Below, piece after piece: positions 1 through 12,000 of a stretch of 64,000 bases of DNA. Each line of letters begins with the position of its first letter. Position 1 is the stretch's first letter. The DNA comes from Paracyclopina nana. Its lineage: Eukaryota > Arthropoda > Copepoda > Cyclopoida > Cyclopettidae. The stretch covers positions 1,262,501 to 1,326,500 of the forward strand of contig JAGUCH010000007.1 in NCBI GenBank assembly GCA_019096065.1, read 5' to 3'. The notes beneath the pieces are model-generated. The model had not been told where the DNA came from. It saw only the letters and a list, made by a program, of their open reading frames with translations, and made no database searches. The position numbers and the translations under genes are program-made.

Positions 1-3000
1 AAAAGAGGCATTCAGTCCCTGCGAAAAAGTAAGCAAAAGGCGTTGAAATCTCCGCAGCATAACTTTTAACTACATCAGTTTTACCTCGTAGTTGCCTTTG
101 AGGGTGCCAATGAGGCCAGCGATCCTGGAGACGACGTCAAAGTCATGCATGAGATCATGCATATCCTGTGCCAGGTTTTCGGCTTGGCCGTTCGTCGACG
201 AAGAGGAGTCCTGGCCCAGCGCACTCAAAGTGAGGCTCGACAGGCCCAGACTGTTGGGTGTGACGGTCCTGGTGAGAGAGGACCTTTTGGAAGAGGTCAT
301 GGATCCCACAGTGGAGGACATGGTTCCGGATCCCCCATAGGCGAGAACCCGGGCGAGCGTTCCTCCCGCGGCTCCATCGATGAGTTCCACATCGTTGACT
401 GGAACTGCCCACTTGAGGGTGAGCCTCTCGTTTCCGGAGTTGAGCGTTGAAGTCATGCCCGATGGGTCAACCTCGGAGGATCGCCCATTGACAGCCACAC
501 AAACGAGGAGGTCATTCAAGAGCAGCAACCGTCGAGGCTTCGACCTCGCGATGAGGCCACTCGCATTGAACTCCAACTGCATCACATCATCTTCCCTGAG
601 GAGAAAGCGACCTCCACTGTGGCCATTGGTATGCACGTTTCCGTTCACAGAGTCATTGTTGAGGTCGTTGGATATGCTCGGCCTCGGTGCTGACAATTTG
701 CCGGAGATCGACCTCAACTTGTCGCGAAAGGCAGCGAACTGCTCGGCCTCGCGTTTCCTCTCGTTGAGCATTTCGGCCAGAGATTCCAGGGTGGTGAGCG
801 CGAGTTGCAGGGCCATCCTGTCGGGGTGCCCGGGCGGGGTCTCCTTCAAGAGGTCTTGCAACAGGAGGATGAACTGGGGGAACCTCTGGACCGGCTTCAC
901 CATGAGTCCGAAAAAGCTGACGCGGTCATGCGCAGTGATCTGCTTGCACTTGAGGAAATCCGCCAAGGCGGACTTACGCTTCGACTCCGTTTTGGCACAC
1001 TCCATGGCCGCGGTGAAATTGTTGATAAAGTCCGAGTAAATCTCCAGGACGACCGCTTTGGAAAAGTTGGCCACGAAGACATCTCCGATTTTCTCCTCCT
1101 TGTCCCAATTCCGGATCGCCTCGGCCAAGGCGATCCGGAAGACGGTGTGGCATTGGAGGATCTCCGGAACGCGGTGAAACAAGATGGACACCTTCGAAGG
1201 ACTCAGGATGGGTGGCGTGGACTCCTCCAGGGGCTTCTTGTAATCGTTGACTAGTCGGTTGAGGGTGGAGACATAGTTGTTCTCGCTGTGGACAAGCGAG
1301 GCGATGATATGACGACGTTTGAGCTGGGCATTGCTCAGGTTGCTCGGAGCTGGTGGAAGAGTTGGTGGCTGAGATCGCCGAGTTGGAAGAGGCCCACCAG
1401 CCATTTGCTCCTCTTCTTCTGCCACGCAAGGCATGCTGGCCTTTGGAGGCTCGTACGAGCCAGGGCCAAGTGACCTTCGAAGGCTGAAGAGTCGACTGAG
1501 CTGGCCTGCATAGGTGGTGACCGAAGGCTCATTGTTGTTGCCATTTTTGTCGCAGTGATTGCCACTGCTGGCCTGGGAGGTTGTTGGTGTCACTGGCGAG
1601 GCCTCCTTCTCCAGGGACCTGCGAAGGCTCCAGGTCTTCGAGTCCCTGAACTTGTCGCGAAGACTTTTCGTCTTGCTGAACCTCGACTTGGAATCCTCTT
1701 GGCTCCTGCAAATACACAAAATCCCAGTCAGGAATGTCTATACTTTCTCCATTTATCCATACTGGACTGCTGCTATGAGAACCGACACACAAGGATATCA
1801 GGATTATTTCGCAAAAGTACACACGCTAGATATCCTTTTTGGCAAAACGACATGAACGTATCAAACAATACATGTAATGATATTTGTTGGTAAACTTTTC
1901 ATCTGGGTTTCAGCTCTCAAAAATGATATTGTTACAAGCTGAGAATGATTTCTTTTCATCAAGATTATCCATTGCACCATGGATGAGCATTGATTTGTAA
2001 AAATATATAAAGAGCGTATTCTTGGCACCTTTTGGGTTCTGGCCAGAGGACTTCGACATCCTCAAAGTCGCTGCCAGGTGACCAATATCCACTAGAGCCA
2101 CCTAGCATGGTAATAGTTCACTAGTTTCACAGCTGATGAAAAAGGCCTCATGATTATGCTCCTCCGCACAGGAAAACAAACATAGCACAGCTCCTATCGC
2201 ACTTTTTCAACTGACTCTGCTGCATGCATTGACTATGTGCTGATCCAGCTAGGAGTGGTGGTTTTATGAAATCATCGCGGATTGGCTGCTGCTGTTTTAG
2301 CAGGGCCGGCTGTGTGACTCTATAAACGCTATACCTGGACCTTGCCGCACACACCAAGAGCTTCTCCAGCTGCCACATGTAAAAACACAGACTACAAGTA
2401 CTACTACTAGACTTTACTTCGAGCGGAGCGACGATACAATTGATCATTCAGTAATAATGCTCATCCATGCTACAACAGATAATCTTGATGAAAAGAAACA
2501 TGTTTCTTGCTCGAACAATATCATTTTTAGGAGCTGAAAGCCGAATGATAAGTTAACCAACTAATTTCACTACTTCTCTTGTTTGGTACGTTCTAATCGT
2601 TAAGCCAAAAATGTTCACGTTTTGAAGTATATCAATAGCTGGAGTTCTTGTTAATTTCTGCTCAAATCATCCTAGACACATTCTTCGCCTAGGACGCCTA
2701 AGCTGCCAAAAGTGTCCCACTAATTTTGAACAACTTCCAATTGAGGCCTGGTTACTATTATGTAACAACAGCAAAAAATCTGCACCTATCATGACCAAAC
2801 AGAATTTTTTTTGCAAGCTTCACTCTAGAGTCAAGTTTTTAGCACTTGAAAACACCCAACCCAAGTGAATTGCAAAATGAAATTTTCAGCCTATTTGCAA
2901 GCTTGAAATTCAAAAAGGGATCCAATTATAGCATGAACACCCACGTTTTACAACACATATTCACAGCATGAGTCATTAAACTCCTGGATGAGTTTTTCAA

Positions 3001-6000
3001 AAAATAAGTTCACCTAAGTATGTTAAAAGTGGTTGAATTGCGTGATTTGGCCAGTGAAATAAACAAAGGATTATTTCACAGATTGCACTTGTGCTTTGGC
3101 CTGATGTTGTTTGCTATTTTATGCTATTTGACAGACATTTCAAGGCTACTTTAAAAACTGAGGAAGACAAGTCCAAAAAAGGACTTGTTTCAATCCAACC
3201 CAGAAGTTGGCCATTGGCCTTCAAAATTACTGCTTAATGTTTTTCCCCATTAGCTTGAGGGGGAAATGGTGGGGAAATTTCACCTTGAGGTTGCATTGGA
3301 GTCGAGGCTGGTTTGGTCCCCTTCATCCTCTTCTTCATCAGTGCAGGAAAATGACTCAAATCCATCTTCCACTGAGTTCACTGAAGAGTGATTCTTGGCA
3401 TTCTTCACTGCAACCTCATTTGTGGTTGAGGCTGAAGAGTCACTGCAATTGTTGATTGTTCCAGAGGCTGCACTGCGATCTGTCTTCTCATCATCATCCT
3501 CATCCGACCACCAAGAGTCGTTTGGAGGCTCCTGCTGAGGCCCCTGTTTCTCGAGGCTGAGGCTGCTTTTCAGCCTCCAGCTCTTCTTCGGAGTGCTGCT
3601 AATCACTTCGGCCTCTCCATTGACAATGGTCTCTTCGGAGAGGTCGTCACTCATCTCTTCAGAGCGAGCAATTGGTGCCAGCTGGCTTCCAGAATCATTG
3701 GGCACTGAGGCTGACCTCGAGGTCTTTCTCGAGCCCAACAATGGCGACGAGGAAGAGCATTCTGGTGTCGACTTCTTATCTGCAAAAAAATAATAATATT
3801 GGATTTAGATAAGCTATTTTAGCCACTGCTAATACTGCACAAGTGTGAATTTTTGACGCTAATACGTGCAAACAAAGCCATGTTCATCTATGTTCAACGT
3901 GGAAATCCGGAGGCCAAGAAGCGTTTTCTCTTGACGAACAATTTCTTTAGCTTGGACTGAAAGCAAAATGAGGCCACGCCAATAGAGTCTCATTAGAATG
4001 CAGATTGTGCTAAATAAGCTGCAACGTCAAAAACGATGCATATACTTTGTAAAAAGCGTCATTCGATGTAAATGAACAGCGTTTACCCAGAAGAATAACA
4101 CTCCAGTCCAAGGGATGTTTGTGCAAAAATGCACTCAACATAGGCGTCAGTATTTGAACAACACTCACAAGTGAATACACTTGACACTTAATACTAATTC
4201 TGATTTTTGAAATTCAATCTTCTAGGCTCCAACAACAATTGAGTCGATTTGACCATGGCTCCAGTCTGGAGTAGACTGAAGTATAAAAAAGAATGCTGCC
4301 CTACAACTTTTACACATGCTCCTTCAGCTGATTCAGTGTGCATGTGTACAGCTCGTGCTGTTGCAAAGAACTGAACTTCCTATGCACACAATTATTCAAA
4401 CAAGAGGATCTTGTGGCCTTGGTTGCCAATTGGTGAATTTTAGCAGCAAATACAAGCCTTTTTCCAAATTTTGAAACAACTCAGCAATTAGCTTTGCTCA
4501 GCTGGAGATAAAAACTGAGAATTTGGGTCACCCAAAATATTAGAAGCATCATTATTACCCATGAAATTAAAGTGTGGTTGTCCCAGGAAAATATTTGTGA
4601 AATTTATTGCTGGGTGTCAGCTGGACTCATTTTTTGAACAGGCATCGAATAAATCTTGGCACCAAGTTGGGAGGAAACAAGAACAAGTTTCATTGAGCAG
4701 AAAAAAATCTCAATTGTTGCCAGCTCAATGAGGCATCAAAAATTATATAAATTGGAGGCTACTACTGAGCTAACAGTGCAAAATAAAGGATATTTTTTGT
4801 GGCTTGCTCAGAACGTTTGAATTTTTTCCCACTGACACTGATCTGGAATGATTGATTGGCTCAAAATCAATGGAAAATATCAAACTGAAATAGCTTCGTT
4901 TTGTGGTCAGAAAATTCAGCTACTCCCACAGCTATTTTTTGATTAATGACTCTATTGATTGTTTGCAAGTGTGAATCATTCACGAAACTTTTGCATTTTG
5001 GGAACAACATTGTGTACCGAAAAATTACACTGCCAAAAAAAAGCCAGCAAATTGTTATTGACCCTCTATGTAGTTTTGTCATAAACACCCACATGTAAGT
5101 TCTTAATTATGGAGAAAGTACCCTCATAAACTTCCAGAATGAGTCACGACATTTGTCTCATCAAAATTCAATAATTGTAGCTTAACATGATACAAGATAA
5201 AAAGAGTTTCATTTTTGACGAAAAAGTGAATTAGCTTCAAACTGAGGATTAATGAGACTCGATTGTGCACTGCTCATTTTGTTTTCAGTCCAAGATATAG
5301 AAATTGTTCAATAGCAGCAATCGCTTCTCAGCCTCCAGATTTCCTTGCATCACATAGATGAACATCGAAAAAAAAATGCAACACAAAGTACGTCAAATTG
5401 GGCAACTAATTAAAAAATTGGCAGAAATGTCAGCTTGGCTGTGAACTAGGCCACAACATAATTAGAATATTAGAAATAGACATCTCAATCTCACCACTTT
5501 ATCTTTAAAAGGAAAATATATGAAAAGTGGAGAATTTCTCAATTTTCTACCCTGTCAGAGGGTGGTCCAAAAAGTTGTGGACTCTTTGAAAATAATAGCC
5601 CAGTCACGACTTTGGTTTGACAGTAATGGGAATAATCACCATTGTTATCATCAAGAGTGTTGCAGTGAAGGATTTTTCAAGAAACAGTAATTGCTATTGA
5701 CAGTTTCTCATCTATCTCATTATTCCATAGAGACAATTGGAAAATACCACATTTCAATACAAACATGAGAACAAAAGTTCAGTGGCTTTTTTTCATCTCA
5801 GTGAAATTGCAAAGGTGTCACTCAGCCTAATTTCATTGTATCTCTCAAATTGGCTAGAAGCAACTGATAAGAACCAGCAGAAAAAGCCAAGGCTGAATAA
5901 ATACACAGAGTATTTTCCAATTTCACTGAGGCCAAGCAAATTGCCTTGAGTCATAAATCTTTGGCTTGAAATATGGCTGGTTGGGAAAAAAACTACCCTC

Positions 6001-9000
6001 TCAAATATTCACGTGTGTATGAATCACCACTAGTTACACCAACTAGTCAAAGCTGGCTCTAATGAAACAAGTCACAGTATGGCAAGAATTCAAGGCAAAA
6101 GCCATTTTCAGGGGGTGGAAATGACAATAATGGTGTTTTGATATGCATTCCACAGTGGAGTGATGATGACCCATTTTCACATACTCAATACCTATCATCG
6201 ATTCAAAGAATGATCATCATGTGGTGTTCATCTACGAAAACAAAAAATGTGTAAACATGCTCATTAGTGGTACGCAATTTCAGTTTAACTGAAATCAAAG
6301 CTGAAAGATGTCAACTGAGTCTCATTATTTCAAGTTTCATTAGTCCTCATTTTTTTTGCCAAAAAATTGTATCTCTTGAAAAAATGTAAAATGTCGTAAT
6401 TTCACATGAAATCAATGATAAACAATGAACTATCTAACGGTAACTTTTTTTAACTGAAATTAATTTTTCCAATAATTTTGATGGCAAATACACATTTTTT
6501 GCAAAAAAGAATAAGACAAACTTGCTTTAAGCGACAAATTAAAAAATGCCGTTAAAACGGCTTTTTCCCTATGAAAATAAGCAGATGAACAGCGCATAAC
6601 GGGCACCTGTTTTTCTTAAAAATTTCCCTTCTATTCATGCAAGTTTAGCTTTGTTGTTGGCACTACTCATCTTCACCCTCGGGGGGTTTCTTCTTAGGGG
6701 TTTGTCATGCAAAATAATGCAGTGGAATCGCCAATAGGCCGTTCTCATATTGCCGGAAAAAGCTAAGCTAAGGTGAAAATAGCTAAGCTAAGGTAAAAAT
6801 AGCTAAGCAAACGCTCAACATTTCAAGCAAAGTAGCTGCTTTTTGTGAATGTTGAGCGAAATAACCGGTTTTCGTTGCCTAATTTTTACCTTAGCTTAGC
6901 TAATTTTACCTTAGCTTAGCTTTTTCCGGCAATATGAGAACGGCCTAATAAAGAAATGAGGAGTTGGAAGAAATCTTTATGAGCATTTCTCCTCATGAGG
7001 GGCATGGAAAAAAAGCACATCATGTTCGTACATTTGCGCCATCATTTTCCCTTTAGAAACGCTTTTCTACCTCGTAAATTCCATTTGAAGTGCTCAAAAA
7101 AACCCTACATGTATACAAGAGTTGTTGGCCTACTTTAAAAATAATCCAGGGAAAATTACTCTTGGCATTCATGTGCATGACAATGGAAGAAGATTATGAT
7201 ATGCAGCATCTCTCATTTGCTTAACCATAATTGGCTTTTAATTGAGCAACATCTGCTGGGAGCTATTCAAATTGCTCTGGCAACGCTGTTGATCTAATCT
7301 ATGAAATGATTCATTAAGAAATACGAAAATTTGAGCTTCAAGTTTGGCTTTTTATGAAGGCAAATGGCGACTTCTGGTAGGCCCACTCTGGTAGCTCTGT
7401 TGCCAGTTAAGCTAACCAAAAAACTGTTAGTTATGCATATTTGGCTTTTAATGAAAGCAAAAAGTGGTTTTTAGGAAGCCTACTCTGGTAGCTCTGTTGC
7501 CAGTTAGGCTAATCAAAACAAACTGAAACAGTAGCTGTTTCAACTTTTTAGTGCCACATAATCTGGCTTTTGATCTACAAAAAAGTGACTAATGGGAATC
7601 CAGTTCTGGCAGCTCTGGTGCCAGTTGGGCTTATCAAAACAAACATAAAAATCAGCTGCCTAGACTGCCTTTGAAGCTGGAAGTAATATTTTGAAAGGAA
7701 AAAACATCATGCTCCCCCAATGTAGCACGCTACATAAATAAATCGAGGCAAAGTGGATAAAAGCCCAGCACAATTGCACAAGCAAAGAAGGGGGCAAAAC
7801 CCTTTATCACTTGTTGGGTTGACCTCAATCTCAGCTTAGCAAATGGATGGTTACTTAAGCCATCAGATAAATAAAGAGGTTCACACCCTCTCTAAACCTC
7901 ACAAATACTTTTTCCTCACTAAAAATGCCAATTTCACCAAATCTTTGGTAGGTTTATGAACTCTTCAGTTGGTCCACAAAATGTGGTTGGAATTTTACTG
8001 AGTTTAAGCAGAAATTGCTGAGCATGTCCATGTTTGTTGACTAATTGTTTACTTGGCCTCAATCTGGGCTTTCATGAGCAAATTAGGTATTGACACTTGG
8101 CTACAATAATAAGAGCTAGGTGTTTTTGTTCCAAAGGAGGATGTTGTTTATTAACCACTAGCTAATGGCAAATTCTCTAGCTCTCACTAGCAAAAACAAT
8201 TCCCTCTTCTCCTTCATGTAAACATTGCATTTTTCCCCAATGAACTTGCTAATAGCCTAATTTCTCAGGAGATTGATGGCCAAAGCTTTTTTCATCAGGA
8301 TGAGGAATTTCGGCTCTTTTTAGCAACACTTGATTAATGTCAGTTTCTCCCAAAAGGGCAAAAAACGCTACGTACTTCCATTTTACATGAAAAAAAATCT
8401 TAATTTTTCCCAACTTATTCCAATTAGCTGGAATTTTATTTTTTCACATCTTAAAGGAGAAGATGACAGAAGCAAAATACTTGTACTTAAGTTGCCGCCA
8501 AAATCAAAAGGAGCCGCTAAAATAATACCAACAATGGCTCAGCGGAAAATTAGCTGGTATCAAGGTATCAAAAGCAATTACTGCAAATGACAATAAATTA
8601 TGATACTTGAGAGGGGCTGGCTTCACTCAAATAGGAAATTAAAGTAGGTGAAAAAACCAACGGCAATAAACTCAACCACAGGCACACACAAAAAAATTTC
8701 TACTTTTTTTCTAGCACAAAATGTCCTCTCTTATGGTTAGACCATTTTTATTGCCATTTTCTCCCATTAGCCATTGTATGATTAAAAGCTTTGTTGTTTT
8801 GGGGCCACAATTCATTATTTTTGGTTTATTTTCTGAAAGCACAGCTTAAAAAAGCTTGGTAAAAAGGCTTGGTTTCAAAGCTTAGCTTTAAGTCTTGGCT
8901 TTAAGTCTTGGCTTTAAGTCTTGGCTTTAAGTCTTGGCTTTAAGTCTTGGCTTTAAGTCTTTGTTTTTAGTCTTAGTTTTTAGTCTTAGTTTTTGTCTTA

Positions 9001-12000
9001 GATTTAAGTCATACTTTTTAGTGTTAATGCATTTGTTTTTAAAAGTCTTAGTTTTAGTCTTAATGCTTTGTTTAAAGTCTTAGCTTTTAAGCTAAGTTTA
9101 TTTTAAAAGCTTATTTCCAGCTCTTTTTAAAGCTTATTTAAGGCTTAGCTTGATCTTTAGGTTTAGTTTTAAGACTCAGTTTTGAAGCTTTAGAATAAAG
9201 AAGTTTGAAGGCTAATTTTAAGCTAAGTATTGAGGCTCAGCCAATAGGTAATTTATTCAGTTTTTAAAGCTAAGTCTGAGCGTAGGTGCATAAGTTTTCG
9301 CAGTTCAGCTGCAAATGTGCCTTTTTCACGAGACAATTCTCAGCCCAAGAAAGTTTACTGGCACCAATTTGGCCTCTGATCCTTCCTTCTTCTTACCCAA
9401 GTCTACCATTTGCACAAAGAAGGGGTTGAAAAGTAGAAGAGGGCTAATTCTTCCCACAGCAAAAAAATTGGCTTCAAATAATGTAATTAGTGAAATGAAA
9501 AAATCTAGCAAATTTCCTGTGATTGAAAATAGAATCATCATTCACAAAAGTTCCCAAGTTTGCATTCATAAGAGAAATCCCATTGTTATAATTAAACATC
9601 TTTTTTGATTGATGACAGCAACCATTTTGGACAAAGTAGAATTAAGCAAATAAAATTGTTGCCCCCAAGACCAAAAAGGCCTTGCATTATTGTGTATTGA
9701 TTGTGACCTTGCTCCAAAACTCAATTTAGAAAAAACTTTGCCTTGGGTCAAAAGGAAAATTGGAGCAAAACTACAACATCAATCTTTTTGGTTTGGGTGC
9801 CCACCAACCTAGAATACATATTTTTTTCCTGGGAAAATTCAAATCACTTTGGCTGTTGTTGGCACCAACAAAATTCTCATCATAGAAATAATTCAGCACT
9901 GAAATGCCGCCCTCATTTTCATCTCATCATTAGGCCAACAAAAGATTTTGTTGATGGCTTCATAAATTGAGGCATTATAATTGTTATTGCTCGGCCCAAT
10001 CAAGGGCTCTTTTGTAGCATAACCTTTGAAGGCAAAGTTGCCATTTAAAAAATTGTCTTTATGCCCTGTCCAATTTAGAATTGGTCTCACACTCACACAC
10101 ACCATTGTGTTATTATCAGTGTGCAGTTTTAGGGTTCAGTCCAGGTCAAACTGCATATTAGCGATTTTCACGGGAGAATTGGTTTTATCTAGGTCTTGCC
10201 GCCAGGTGGCGCCTCAACTGTTTCAGAAGAGGGAAGGCGTGCCGCGCCACTCTTGCGCGCCCGGGCAGCCGAGGCAACTCGGGCAGAACGGGCAGCCAGC
10301 TCACTTAAAAATGCTACTACCTTAGATTAAAACAGTAAAAAGTAGTTACTTTTTCAAGCCTGATAAATATGCCAAATTAAAGCTTAATTTGAATTAGAAA
10401 TAGGAGAAAATCTTATACTTTTGATAAGCTTACAATCATGCTTTTTTCTGCCATTTTTCAGCTTAAAGAGAGGATAGAGAAAATGTTGGGAAAATGCTAC
10501 TTATGAATTATGAAATCAAACGAAGGGTCAGTGACACTTTGTGCTATTTGAATATGATATCATGTCGTGATTTTGCACATGTTACCCTAGCTGTTGGGGG
10601 AGGGCATTGCAATTACTCCACCTCACGATTTTATCTGTTCAAACATAGCTAGACAAAGAAGCAAGAAAAAGTTTCGTATTTCTCTTGCTAATTTTGAAGT
10701 GGAATAATGCAATTGCAGTGCTACACAGTAAGAGAAACCATTGTTGTTGAGTCACTTCCTTTACCATGTGGAATTTATTCTGGAAAATGTGGGTCACACT
10801 CAATAAAAAAATGCAGCTGAAAATCAAGCCAAATTTTTTTGTTGGCAGGAAGTCCATTCAAAAGTATGTATTTGCTTTTATTTTTGTGCAGTTGAATTTA
10901 AAATGCTCCACAGATGCACAGTGGTTCAAAATCCCTTCTAGACGCGCACGGGGAAAAAACTCGCGAAATCGTCGGAGTCAATTTTCATAGGGCTCTAAGC
11001 TAAAAATTGACTTTCAGAGCTCACAATGCCGCACATTTCCGCAGCCAATTTTGATGAATAATCATTGAATGGGGTCTGATTTTCATCATAACCATAATAG
11101 CTAAATGTCATTCGATGTCAAACAAAAGTTATAGAATCCTGAAAGTGGGCAAAATTGGCTGTTCTACTGTTTTCCCTCATGGAAACTATTTCTAACAAAT
11201 TTTCATTGTAAAGATGAATTTCAACCTTTTTCTGTCATTTTTCACTAATTTGAGCTATTTTCGTGGCTAAGAAGTTCTCCCAAAAAGAATCTGATAATCA
11301 GTGTCAAAATGAGAATTTGGCGATTTGGCGGAATTTTACTTGAGCGTGAAAACGGCTTTTTGAACCACTGTGAGATGGTTTTACTTGACAAGAATATTTA
11401 CTTTAAAAACCATGGAAAAAGTCGTTTTTCATGCAGTATGTAAATTAAATGATTTGCAGATGGGCAGTTAATTAAATTCTACAACTTCCTCAGTAAATCA
11501 AATTATTTTCGGGGAAAACGTTGACATTACATTTTCAACGGCTGCAGAATGACTCTTTTTTAATTCCAACTGTTTGACTCCACCTGGCCAATTAAGAATT
11601 AAAAACTCGATTTCCAGCAACTTTTTGTCTTTGTATTTTATGCATGAAATAAAATGGCCGAGCTCTTTTGATGTAGGCTCACATTTAAGCAGCAGCAGCA
11701 GCAAAAAACGCGAAAAAGTGTATAAGTAGAGCGAAGACTTTATACACAGATTTCAAGCATGAAAAGCTCGCATAATTTTTTATCGCTAAAAAGGAATCAA
11801 TTTTAGGCAAAGTGTTGGATAATGACAACAATTGGAACATGCCCTAAAGGCAGCAGCAAATTTTGAGAACAAAGTCAACTTGAAGTTTGTGGTCTACCAA
11901 ACTGTCTCAGCACTTTAATGACATCTACTGCGAAACATCCAAAAAGTTTTAACAAAATTGATAAATGACATTTTTGGGGCTTGAAAATACACAATTATAG

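Noticed and set aside
9315-9608. 97-codon plus-strand frame in RhoGEF intron 1
   Set aside because: Composition is like the surrounding AT-rich DNA, with no recognisable domain or splice context.
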